Shown piece after piece: positions 1-15,957 of a DNA stretch of 64,000 bases. This DNA is from Plantago elongata (lineage: Eukaryota; Streptophyta; Magnoliopsida; Lamiales; Plantaginaceae), in assembly GCA_036897095.1 (NCBI GenBank), contig JAYMSP010000141.1, positions 1-64,000 on the forward strand, given 5' to 3'. A program made the translations under genes and the position numbers. The first letter of the stretch is position 1. Each line of letters opens with the position of its first letter. The notes under the pieces were generated by a model that worked only from the letters and a program-made list of their open reading frames with translations, did no database searches and had not been told where the DNA came from.

Positions 1-76
1 GGAGACAGGTGGCGCAGACGCCGATGGAGCTGGTGTAGTCAGTGATGTGCTTTCTGCACTTCATTTTTTGGGACAT
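1..76 (-). CDS. 5' end of an unrecognised plant Cys/His protein (partial)
   Basis: Reading leftward from an ATG at 74-76 gives an open frame that runs out of the window after 25 codons: MSQKMKCRKHITDYTSSIGV followed by CATCL. A short Lys/Cys/His start followed by GVCATCL resembles the N-termini of plant proteins of unknown function that begin with a paired-cysteine motif. The AG-rich pyrimidine/purine tract at 90-270 would be its 5'UTR and promoter. I cannot name the family. The frame and the paired cysteines are seen; that this is a real first exon is an inference. Confidence 0.5.
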   Translation of the reverse strand, partial: MSQKMKCRKHITDYTSSIGVCATCL

Positions 77-719
77 TGTGGAGAGAGAAGTGGGAGAATT
101 GATGAGTGATTGTTGGTGTTGTTTGTTCTAAATTGGGAATGTCATTGTTGATGAGGGGATGAGAAATTGGGAGGGTTTGGTTTGGTTTGTTTTGTTTTGT
201 GTTGTGGGTGAATCTGCTTGCTCACGTTATTGGGTAGAGAGAGGAAGAAGATAGAGACAGAGAGACAGTATTGGAGCTAGCTGGGTTTTCTTGGGTACTG
301 TGGGCTCGTGTAGTCAGCTTTTTAAGAGAAGAACCAGGGGTAGAGATAGAGAGTAGAGAGATGGGGATGTCATTATTCCGGATTTCCTTTTTTATTTATA
401 ATATTTATATATCACAAATTTTTATAATAAACGATGTCTTGTTAATAAAATAAGTCTTATTATAATATTAAAAAATTAAATATTTTAATTAATAATATTA
501 ATAATATTTTTAAAAATATTAATTCGTCGTTAGCTAAATTAATATCGTTCTAGAAAACTTTATTGTAATGAATTATAAAAGACCGATTAAGATTGGGTTG
601 GGTTGGCTGGGGGCATGTAAAACTTTGCGAAGTTTTTTCAGGGTGTCATGCACTCAACTAAAATGTACACTTCTATGTCTATATGAATTTCAATCCAATC
701 GATTATGTTAAAATAATTT

Positions 720-837
720 AGGGTCTGATTGGTATACAATCAATTTTACCAATTTAAATAGCATGTTTTGTGTATAAAATAGATTATTTAAATTGACAAA
801 AGCTAATTCAAATTGTATACCAAACAGTCAATTAAAC
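720..837. repeat. Fold-back MITE-like repeat
   Basis: The left half and the reverse complement of the right half match imperfectly: both run from a GATTGGTATACAAT / GTTTGGTATACAAT end through a CAATTTAAATA core to an AT-rich centre. The same TTTAAATAGYxTGTTTT core occurs in the perfect palindrome at 39675-39768, so the two probably belong to one fold-back family. It carries no coding capacity. Confidence 0.5.
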
Positions 838-1298
838 GCATCACTATTACACATTATGTATGACAACTTTATATAAAAACCTTATAAATATAACTATATC
901 AATATCAGTTTATTACTTCATTTCATTTATATTAGTATGATGAATATGTTGATAAACAACAAAGGCACAGCAGGACCAAGCACAAGGCCTTAATCAGGCC
1001 TTGTGGGAGCTCAAGAAATTTAGATTGGTAATAAACATGTGAATTCTTTACGGTGGAGAAATGTAAAATTTATTAAATTCGAATATAGTCGAAAAAATCA
1101 TCTGACAAACTCCCCCAACCTAAATTGTATCATTTTAAAATCCTGGTATTGTTCAAGAAATGAACATATTTCATTAAATGAAATGATAAAAGAATGTAAT
1201 CCTCTGAGTTTTTTTAATGGAAATAATGGTGGTCACTAGACTCACTACATATACACTCAGAATATTCTAGATGTTTGAATTTATAATTGAGGAAAGTA

Positions 1299-1403
1299 GG
1301 GGGGGGGGGGGGGGGGCACGTGGCACCGCCGACACTGCAATGCACCGCGCGCACCCGTCTAGGCTAACGGAGGAGAGAGGGGGGGGGGGGGGGGGGGGGG
1401 GGG
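1299..1403. repeat. Paired homopolymer G tracts around a GC-rich segment
   Basis: A run of 18 G (1299-1316) and a run of 25 G (1379-1403) flank a 62-bp GC-rich stretch (1317-1378) in otherwise AT-rich DNA. Both runs are on the same strand. They could form G-quadruplexes. Tract length is the kind of feature that sequencing and assembly get wrong. Confidence 0.8.
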
Positions 1404-2710
1404 TGTAACTAACCACCCACAAGTCAATCATATAAACAAAATTATCAAATGTCTTAAATGATACGATATATATTATGATGTCAAATGTTTAAAGTTAGGA
1501 CATTCAAGTAAGTTATTGGCCAAATGAAAAATGTGTGATTGGAAATAGAGTATGTCTCTCCCTTTCATTTCAAGTTTCAACATAGTCTTAGTTCAGACCT
1601 TACGACCAAGTTATGGTGGCTAGGTGGCTTTCACGGTTCTATAGTGAGACTTGACTAGTTTTGCGATTCTAAAGATTTGGTCAAGGTATAGACATGACAC
1701 GTTCATGGAAGACGAGCATGGCAACGAGGATCTAAACTCGTACATTAGCTATCACCACTCACCAGTACTTGTTACATGGACATGGTGATTGAGACTCACT
1801 CTAAACTTAATTTAGTTAGGTAGATAGATGAAATAAGGAAAGATCTAAGTTTCAAACAAAACAATAGAAATTGATTTGTACTTGTACGCAATTTAAATAT
1901 TCAATATATATGTAATAATAATAATTAATAAGTCTGTTGAAATGTACTCATTTATCCATTAAAAAATCTTGTAAGGAGTGAGAGTTGTATCATATGTTAT
2001 AGTGAGTGTCAAGTATGTTCTCAAGTGATGTGAAATATAAAACAGGCCCCCTCATGCGTGAGCCAGTAGATTCGATCTTAACACGTGGCAATCGAGAGGG
2101 ACAAACTTAGAGCAAGCAGATAGGGACCAAAACAGTTTAAAATTCAACATCAACTTGAGTAGTCCATAGTCACTGATACCATATTAAAATTAAAATGTAC
2201 CCATCTACTCCTTAAAAGGTCTAATGAGAGGAGAAAGTTATCACATATCTTATAATGAGTGTTCAGAATATTTTTAAGTGATTTGAAATGCTTAGCGGTT
2301 GTGATATAATCCATTACAATAGTGTAAAATAGTTCATAGTTTTAACTAGAGGCGGTATTAATTACACTTCTGAAAAAAATATTGTAATAACTATTCAATA
2401 TGATGACTGATCGCGTGCAAACATCTTGGCCTATGAACATTTTGGAAGAAGAAGACTAATTTGGAGAAAAAGAATACGTAATACTTGTATGTGAGCAGTA
2501 TTTAATTTTTTTGGAACTTCCTTCGTCATTTGATGTGCATGAATGGCATGCACATTGTTGAAATAGTCAAATCTTATCGCGATCAATTGCACACGAATTT
2601 TATTTTATTCTGTTTCAATCAATTTTATATATGTTTCTTTAACTTTTATTCTCAATTCGTACCTCTGTAATTTTCTCCTTTACCTCTTATTGATTGTTAC
2701 TGCAATATAA

Positions 2711-3342
2711 TACCTTTTCCAATGGACGACGTTGTGCCGTCGCGCGTCCATTGATTAGTAATAACGCGCCATTACTAATCAATTCGTACCTCCTTGGTAA
2801 TGAGGCGCGTCATTACCATACTGTTTCATGAGGCGCGTCATCAATTTTTTGTTTCTTTTTACCTTTTTATATTTTGTTCAATTTCAAACGCGAATAACTC
2901 AAAAAATATAAATGTAAAAAATATATTAAAAAAACCAACGAATTCGTTTCTTCGAGATCTAGGAATAGAGACCACTCTCGACTATTTTTGATTCATTCCA
3001 TCTTAACTCATTTTCTCCTTCAATTAAACTTAAAATTATAAAACAATCCCTAAAAATTTAATTCTATTAATTTCGACTTCTAAACACTATTATAATATAT
3101 TAAATATATTTTAGCAGAATAAAAATATTTTTTTTTATTTTAGACCTTACTAAATTATAAAACAACTTAAAAAATACAATTTCATTAATTTTAACATCTG
3201 AGCACTCTTATAATATGAATAATATATAAATAAAAATTAAAAAATTAAAAATGTTTTACAAAATTTCATGACATAACGACGACGTGACGACGACGCGTCG
3301 CCGTTGGAGAAAACACACGGCGACGTTACTATTGAAGATGAT
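2711..3342. mobile_element. PIF/Harbinger-like MITE, copy 1
   Basis: The left end reads CCTTTTCCAATGGACGACG and the reverse complement of the right end reads CATCTTCAATAGTAACG, weakly matching inverted termini next to a TAA. The body at about 2890-3240 matches, in inverted orientation, the element at 37782-38200 over several hundred bases, including a shared AAAATTATAAAACAATC block and a CTTCTAAACACTATTATAAT block. The left part holds two exact hairpins with CG-rich loops (2753-2780 and 2796-2817). It has no transposase, so it is non-autonomous. The superfamily call rests on the termini and the 3-bp TAA only. Confidence 0.5.
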
Positions 3343-6249
3343 ATAACTACCTCTTATATATTTACCAACCTTCTAAAAGATATGATACGAAATTAAATGT
3401 ATAGGATTGATTGGAACCGAACTAATAATTTGTACTGCTTCAACTAGTATGACTTCTAAAATATAAATTGGAGACCAGAGAGCGCACAAGTCTTTATGGC
3501 ATCCCGAGAGGGACGGTGTGGGTTGTATATACTACTACTACTACTAGTATGACTTCTGAAATATAAATTGGATTACGACTTCTCAGATTTTTATATCCCT
3601 GTCTATGTCACTGAATTAATTAGATTTACTATAAGATTGTCTTGATTAACTAACTAACTTACAATGTGCTAGCTAGGCCATTTCCTCTTCTAAAAGGGTA
3701 TGCACTTGGTCAATTTATCTTAGACAAACTGAATTTTAATGATCGAGTATGTTGTCAAGATTTTTAACTTAGTATGACTCAATTGATTAGTGCATATAAG
3801 ATTGAACGCTTAATTCGTGCCAATGAACTTTTCCCTATTTATAAATAGCGGAGTTTATTTGGACACATAGTTTTATTTCGGAGACGTGTGTGTTTAATGG
3901 TAGATTGACATATATCGATCATTATAAAGCAGTATGTGTATCACGCACTTAGGTGCGTTTATCAATAGTATGCCATCCATAATATGTCCATTGTAACATA
4001 AGGGCTTTCATGAATATGAATATGGAAACTTGGAAAGTTCTCCACCAATAGTCCGGTGACTATATTATTCTTAGTCATTATTAGAGTTTAGTTTTATATT
4101 TACGTGACTTTCATAACTATATAAAACTATGAAGATGTTAGACTACTATTGTTTGCATTTGCACTGTATAACTGATCAATTGAGTTATTGGTAATTATCG
4201 TTTGAGATTTGTAGTTAAAATTAATTTTGATGGTTGTGAAACTTTTAAATATTTCATGAAATTGTCCAACCTTTTACATGTTCTTTTCCAGATTTAAAAA
4301 AAAAAAAAAGAACTTATAATTGGAGAATACAATTCATGTGAGTATATGAGTGTGAGTTGTGAATTGTGACCATGTCACCGTTTCAAGTTTATGGGCCAGA
4401 CTTTTAGTAAAAGAAGGCTAATCATTTTTATGGGCTAGTCATTGATGATGTCTGGCCCAGTTGGTGGCCCATATTTTCACAAGGTCTTATTCTGTTCTTC
4501 CGGGTTGGGGATTTGATGTATGGAAAGTTCGACCTGGGCCCAATTGGGCAGTAAACTTAGAAAAACTACCTAGGACTTTGAAATGTTTGGAAAAAAAAAC
4601 CAGAGTACTCATAAAGTAAAAATGGTTTATCATATAGTACAGATGTTACATTTTTTACATTTAAAATTGTATATTTCATGTGATGATATATAATTTTTTG
4701 TTGTAATATATAGTAAAATACAACGGTCGTTTTTTTATATGTTATTTTCAACACGTCAACGTCCCGTAATTCTCCTTTTTATTGACGATTATTTAAAAGT
4801 GTTGTCGAAAGCGAGAGAACAAAAAAAAATTGACAATGTAAAAAGTTTACGAGAACGAGAACACCTAATTTCAGCCTACAAATATAAATAAATTAATATG
4901 TACTAAATATTATTATTATTACTAGTTATAGTATATTTTTTTTTATTTTTTTTTGTGTATCTATGTAGATACAAATATTTTTATTTATTTACTTAAACTT
5001 GTCGAATATGATATATATTATTTTTTTTATTTGTAAATTAAGAGAAAGTAAAACATCATAGGATTGGAATTGAGCTCTCAAATTATTAGATCGTGTTCGA
5101 GGCACAATTCAATAGTCTTGGTTCAAGAATTATGTAACCTAGCTCATCTTGTTTGAGAAACTTCAAGTTCAAAATATTACAAAATAATATTAATAGTATT
5201 CATATTAAACATGTGCATTACCTTGATGAGTCAAATTGATGGTAATTCATCTTCCATATCAATAATAATTGTAGTTTTTAACATTTGATTGTTAATTTCA
5301 CTTTAAATTTAAACAGCTTAAACAAATAATACATTATAACATAATTAAATTGAATCCTTTTTTATTATTGATATTGAATCCCAGAAGGTGGGATCCGACT
5401 ATGGTTGAAGAATCTCCCCTTAGTGTACTTAGCAATGTCACATTTCTATCTTCATGGAAAGACTGGTTGGTCAAAGTGTATGAATGAAGATTTCGCGACA
5501 TTGGACCTCTTTCAACTTGATTTTCCTTGAGGTTACAATTTTATACTTGTTGAGTTAAACTCAAATGTATTTCAACATCAAAGAATTAGCCTATCAAGAA
5601 AATAATGAGTTATTTGAGAAACAATTATAATCGGTCCATTTAACTCGATGAATATTAATTTAGTCTAAAATACACTTTAAATGTGTCCCATTTCAATTCA
5701 ATTTCAAATTCAATTTCATCAAAAATCATCAAATGCACGTTAAAATTCTATATTCATCAACCCTAAGTGTCTAACAAAGTTCAATCTCAATTTAATCAGC
5801 TCAATCAAATGAATTCAAACTTGAGTGTTAAAGAACGGTGATTAAGTTGCGCCTATCCTCTTAATCCTATTACTATCTCAGGGGGTAATTGAATTGTTAC
5901 ACCATGTCAACCCGATTTCCACGTGAATTTATATCCCCAAACTCATTTCAGTTAACCTAATTTGAATTTTCAAGAACTCCAAAGCTGAATTCCACAGATT
6001 CACTGCATAAAATTACCAGAGGAATCGAAAATCATCCGTTAAATTCACGCAAAGTGAAGGAAGCATTACCTTCCGCAATTCATTCTACCGCCCAAATTCT
6101 TTCACACCAGAACCCAAAACGTGTGGTCTCAGAAAAACAACACACACTCGTATCGTAGTAGATCTCGAAACTGAAATTATTACTACTCCTATTCTTTACC
6201 AAAATTTAATCTTTCTGTTACCATTTACACACTCCTCTCTTTTCTTTAT

Positions 6250-10181
<3,932 letters not shown>

Positions 10182-11418
10182 ACATGCTAGCATCACCCAT
10201 TATTTACCTCAGTTCCAGGCTTCCAGCCAAGGTATTTAATTTTCTACAGAGCTTATATGCAAGTGTTTAAGAAATGGCTTTTTTTTTTGAGAATAAATGG
10301 CATTGAAATATGACCGCATATTTTCGTTAGCAATTTAATGCAAGTTTTCCTTCTTATCTACTGGGGTTCAAGTTCTCGATTTTCTACGGGATTTTTGAAA
10401 ATATTAACTAGAGAAACATTTCCTTTATTTGGTTTCAACTTTTGAGTCTCTCTAGTTATACTAACTCAAGTCTTTCAATGTTTATAAACCCATTATGCAC
10501 ACCTTTGTCGTCCTGCAACATTCCTTCTACTCGATCATCTGATATGCTTGAAAACGTCGAAACTTATCCCTGTGTCTTTGTTTCTGCAGGTATGCTTGAA
10601 ATTTATTGGGAGTTCATAATTTTAGGAAAATTTGATGTGTTACCAGTTTGCTTTCTAATATAGCTAGAGAGTATATTTTGTTGTTTTGATTGTGAGACGG
10701 AAAAAAATATAGTATGATTGAGGAGGCTTCTCGCCTCTAGCGTATGATTGTACTTATGATGAGGCTTTTGCCTCGATATTGTTATATTCGATTGAATGAC
10801 GGACTATATGTTACATACATTCACCATCTGTTTACTTTTTCTCTCCGCCTTGTTAAATGTCATCTTATATGATCTTATATGATTGACAAGGCATAGCAAA
10901 CACAAGTTCATATGCACCGCATGCCAGTCCCGTCCCGTCCATTCTGCTTGGCGAATTTTGCAGTAGCCCTGCTATATGCATGATTCATGAAAGAAATGTT
11001 GGACAGGAAATATGCCAGAAGGCAGAAATAACACCTACTTCCCAATTAATAATCATGCAGCTGCAGTAGTAATTTCTTTGACCGTGGCTTTTCTTATTTT
11101 CTGTCACGTATAATTAAATTATTAGCAAATATATAAATTACACCAATGTTCATATTAATAATTTATAAATAGAGATCACTGATTATAATTGACAAACATA
11201 TCTAAAATGGAGATTTTGAAGTTGTGCTTCACTAAGGACTGCCTTCACTAAGTAGTCATATTTTAAATATGCAACTTTTTTCACTGTATTTTATAATAAT
11301 ACCTAACATTTTATTCTAGTCAAGGGAAAGTAGTCAAATATAATGGTTAGAAAGGTGATTTAAAATATGACTAAAGAGTAAAATTAAAAAAAATAAAATT
11401 AAAAAAATATATACATAC

Positions 11419-11462
<44 letters not shown>

Positions 11463-12020
11463 AAGAAATTAAAATAATTTACCCTTACCATATACAAAAT
11501 AACAATACGACATATACCCGTTTGGCAAAATTAATTGAAAAAGTAGTTGATAGCTAAAAAGTTAGTTGATATATGAAAATGTAGTATGTAGCTGATGAGA
11601 TTGCTTTTTTTAACTTAATTAATTTCTCCAACCAACTAGCTTGTCTAAAAAGTGGTACGTTTAAATTCTTTACTAAAATATTTTATGGAGAAAAAAATTA
11701 ATTGTAAACAGCTCATTGGGCAAATAAAGACTTGAGATTAGTTTCAAATTTGATAGTGAGAGCCTTGGCCATTTTTTATTTTCTTCCCACCTTGCACAGT
11801 TGCACTACCACTCGTTCACTCACTGCCCAAATTTTCCTGATTTACTTTTGGAAAAATCAATCAAGATATGACCATTTCATTTTCTATATTTGTTTTCCTC
11901 TGGTTCCTATTTTCTTTTTAAAAACACACGAGAACTCTCTGCATTCCTTTCTTTTTCGTATAGTCTGTTTCTAAATTTAACTATGCTTCTTATAAGACCA
12001 CATCATCTCAGTCAAAAGTA
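10182..12020. other. Intergenic region between the UMP-CMP kinase and the first CNL
   Basis: The first 600 bases are probably kinase 3'UTR and downstream sequence, with a small GAGGC hairpin near 10720. The rest is AT-rich and includes an ACAT/AT microsatellite at 11408-11461 and the presumed promoter of the first CNL. No gene seen. Confidence 0.6.
11408..11461. repeat. ACAT/AT microsatellite
   Basis: Six or so tandem ACAT units pass directly into a long AT dinucleotide run. A simple repeat, useful only as a length-polymorphic marker. Confidence 0.9.
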
Positions 12021-15000
12021 ATGGATCAAGCTGTTGTAGGTGCCACCATTCAAGTTGTGCTGCAGACACTGCTTTCCGCATCCATTGATGACATTAAACT
12101 CATTTTCGGCTTCAAGAAAGATCTGGAAAAGCTTAAAAACTCACTGCTCATGGTTCAAGATTTCCTCCATGATGCTGAGGTCAAACAAGTCGACAACAGA
12201 GCTGTCAAGCGTTGGCTGGAGCAGCTCGAAGATGTTGCTTTCCAAGCGGATGCCATGTTGGATGAGTGCAACTATGAACTTCTTCGGCAAAAGGTTAAGA
12301 AACAAAAACGAGCTTCAAGCAAGGTACTCAATTTCTTACCATCTGGCTCAACAAAAGTGTTTTTCCGTAGAAAAATGGCCCATAAGATTGATGATGTTAA
12401 CAAGAAACTGGAAGAAATTCAGAAAAAGGCTCAAGGCTTTGGCCTTCAAATGATAGCTATGAATCATGCTAGTAGTATTGTCGGATTCATCACGCCTCCA
12501 ACTGACTCATTGTCAATTGAACCACTTATCGTAGGGAGGGATAATGATGAATCAAAATTAGTTGAAATGCTTCTTTCTGCCCCACAAGATAAAACTATTC
12601 ATGTGCTTCCAATAATGGGCATGGGCGGTCTTGGCAAAACCACTCTTGCTAGAAAAGTTTTCCATCATGTGAAAATTGAATCTCACTTTGAAGTAAGGAT
12701 ATGGGTTTGTGTTTCAACTAATTTTGATGGAACAACTATGTTCAAGATGATTCTTGAATCATTATCTCGAGAAAATGTCCAATCCATTTTGACGAAAGAG
12801 GTTGTGTTGGAAAAGATTAGAGAGCAATTGAGAAGTAAAAGGTACTTGCTTGTACTTGACGATGTTTGGAATGAGAATTTTAATCAGTGGGATGATTTTA
12901 TGAGTTCCATTTCAGGAATTAGTCCTGTAAAGGGAAATTGCATTCTTGTAACAACAAGAAAAGAAAATGTTGCTTCAATGGTAGGAACTCTTCCCATGCA
13001 CCGACCAAGAAGCTTATCTGAAGATGATTGTTGGTCCATCATTAAATCAAAGGCCTTTTCGACGGTAGATGTTTATGCGGAATTTGAAAAAATTGGTTTC
13101 TGCATCGCAGAAAGATGTGGCGGTCTACCACTAGTTGCCAAAGTTGTAGGGGGATTATTACGTGGCAAGTCGAAAAGTGAGTGGCAATCCATTCTCATAG
13201 ACCGATTGTTAAAATTTGGACTAGATGATGACAGTGTTATGAACATATTGAAGTTAAGCTATGATCGATTGCCATCACCAACAGTCAAAAAGTGTTTTGC
13301 ATATTGTTCAATTTTCCCACAAGATCATAGAATCAGAAGGCAATAAGTAATTGAGCTTTGGATGGCAGAAGGGTTTCTACAAGCTGACAGAGGTAAAGTC
13401 ATGGAGACAGTGGGAGATGAAATTTTCAACTTTCTCTTGCAAAACTCTTTATTCCAAGATGCAAAGAAGAATGTGTATGGCAATATCACAGAGTGTAGGA
13501 TGCATGACCTTGTGCATGATCTTGCATGTTCAGTTTCAGGATCTAGATCTGTCACGACGAAAAAAGGTTTACCAGATGGATTGATACGACCTCGATATCT
13601 TGTCATACAGTCGAGCAGAGAGGAATCTTTTTCGATATTGAAGCAACAAGCAAACTGCGTGCGCACAATATTCACCGATGGGGAAAACCTAAAGATGTGT
13701 TTGGACTTTCGGCAACTACATGTTTTGAAGATAATAGATTGGAGTTTTGAGGAGCTACCAAGTGTGATTGGAGAGCTAATACATTTGAGGTTATTTGACA
13801 TCTCAGGGACAATTATTAGTTATTTACCTTATTCAATTGGTAAACTCTACAATCTACAGACACTATTACCGCCGGAGGGTTTGGGATGTCTTCCAACGAC
13901 AATAGTTGATTTAATCAGCTTAAGACATCTACATGTTTATGCTCATACCGGATTACCACCTTGGATGGGAAAATTAACTTGTCTCCAAACACTTCCATAC
14001 TTCAAAGTGGGTGATGATCAGGGCTGTGGAATTGGAGAGCTAGGGAAGTTGAATAATCTTAAAGGATTTCTAAAGATTCAAAATTTAGAGAAGGTGAAAG
14101 ACAAGGAAGAGGCGCAAAATGCAAATTTGATGAGAAAATCAAATATATTTGGGTTAGTTTTGGAGTGGAATGAATCAAGAGAAGGTGAAGTAAATGATGA
14201 AAATGTATTGGATGGACTTCAACCTCATTCAAGTTTAAAGTCTCTAAAGATTATTTGGTACAAGAGCAAAAACTTCCCTTCATGGACTATGCACATGGCG
14301 ATACCCGATGAAATAGAAGGTTGTGGGGAAGTGCTTCACAATTTGGTCGAGATAAAACTAGAGAATTGCAAAAAATGTGAAGAAGTTCCAATGTTAGGTC
14401 ACCTCCCATACCTGAGGTTTTTGTTGTTGAAAGGGATGTATAATGTTCGGTCCATAGGTGCATCATTCTACGGATTCAAAAATGGGGGTACATCAAGCAT
14501 GATAGGAGAGACAAATTTGGGAGAAGCAATGAGAGTGTTTCCAGCACTCGAAAAGCTAGAGTTGTTAGACATGGCAGAGTTAAGTGAATTGGCAGGCGTG
14601 GAGGGAGCAATTATTGTGTTTCCATGCCTCAAATACTTGCAAATTAATGTATGCCCCAAGCTGAAGAGTTTTCCGAATCATTTTCCCTCCCTTGAAGAAT
14701 TGAAGGTGCATGACGTGGGCTCTGATTTTTCCTTGGTGGATGTCTGCCACAACACGAGCTATCTCCAGTGTATTGAGATAATATCTCTTCCCGGATTGGC
14801 TTGTTTGCCCGAAGAGATTTTCGTGAAGAATCAAAATCTCAGAAATTTGCATATATCCAGTTGCAGTAAACTAGAGTCAGTTCCATGTGTAAAAACACTT
14901 CAGAAATTGAACATCAGTTGGTGTGATAAATTGAGAGAGCTACCACTTGATCTGTACAGCCTTGGATTTCTTACAGAATTGGTTATATTTGACTGCCCAG

Positions 15001-15957
15001 AATTAAAGTCAATATTTTCATATCCAAGAGGAGGAGATTCACAGCAACAATGGCAAGGCATCATGATCACCTCACTCGTACAATTGTGTATCCAAAACTG
15101 CCCCGGACTCGTTGATTTGCCTAGTGAATTATTTGAGTCCTGCTGTTCTACCCTCCAGACATTGGTATTGCAAGGCCTGGGAAATTTAGAGAATCTGGAC
15201 ATAGTATTATTACCTAGTCTATCAAGGATGTCTTCCCTCCAAATTCTGACCCTTGCCAGAATTCCAAAATTGATTGTAGTCCCAACTAGGGAGATTTGCT
15301 GTTTAACTAGGAGCTTGGTGAGTTTAGGAATTGGTGTATTCTCAGAATCCATAAGTTTTGATTCCTTCAATTGCATCCTCCCCAGCCTCCACTCTCTTCA
15401 ATGTTTAAGTTTATTTGGAAATGAGGATTGGGAGTTTCTGCCTGATCAGATTCAACATCTCACTACTCTGTGAGAATTGCAGTTATGTGATTTCGGAATG
15501 ATTGAGGCTTTGCCTGAATGGATTGGGAATTTCTCTTCTTTAGATTTGTTATGGATTTGCAATTGCGAAAGGCTAAGGCATCTGCCTTCAAAGGAAGCCA
15601 TGCTAAGCCTCACCAAATTAGATTGCTTATTTATTGTGGCATGTCCATTGCTGAAGGAGAGGTGTAGAAAGAATACTAGTAGTACTAGTACTGCTGCTGT
15701 CACCACCATCTACACTTCTTCTGAAAGGCCCAAGATTTCACACATCGAACATGTTTCCATAATTTGTAAGTCACTTCAATTCCTGAGGAATTCTTTATCT
15801 TTAGAATTCGGAATACCACCACAGCTGGTTTGTTTTCGTCTTCATATTAATTTCCGTACTTTCATTTATATGTTCAAATTTAATATGCTTTTATTACAAT
15901 GTCCAAGTAATTTCCTTTTGATTTTACTAAGTACCACATATTGATTGTTGTACAGAG
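12021..15957 (+). pseudogene. CC-NB-ARC-LRR resistance gene, copy 1, interrupted by two in-frame stops
   Basis: One reading frame runs from MDQAVVGATIQVVLQ to the LRR end but is cut by TAA at 13344-13346 and TGA at 15471-15473. Both are in frame with the flanking coding sequence and differ from the intact neighbour by a single base (Lys AAA to TAA, Arg CGA to TGA). The first piece (441 residues) holds the coiled-coil Rx_N domain, P-loop GMGGLGKTTLAR (from residue 200), kinase-2 YLLVLDDVW, GNCILVTTR, GLPL motif CGGLPLVAKV and KKCFAYCSIFPQD. The next piece (MAEGFLQADRG..., 703 residues) holds MHDLVHDLACSV and about 600 residues of leucine-rich repeats; the third gives a further LRR. A 3' intron (15766-15955) would place a TAG across the splice junction. 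It is probably a pseudogene, though a CC-NB-ARC-only protein could still be made. Confidence 0.85.

Larger units (their letters stand above)
77..6249. other. AT-rich intergenic region
   Basis: About 6.2 kb without a recognisable gene. It holds two long G runs (1299-1403), a fold-back repeat (about 720-837), a small hairpin with CAAGGCCT arms near 990-1012, a Harbinger-like MITE (2711-3342) and a short direct duplication near 3445-3572. The small open frames here have no family features and no splice partners. Confidence 0.6.

Noticed and set aside
271-453. Open frame of 60 codons near the left edge
   Set aside because: No ATG at its head, composition of UTR/promoter sequence of the minus-strand gene.
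14900-15376. Minus-strand open frame of 158 codons over the CNL copy 1 LRR
   Set aside because: Antisense shadow of LRR coding sequence with no family features.
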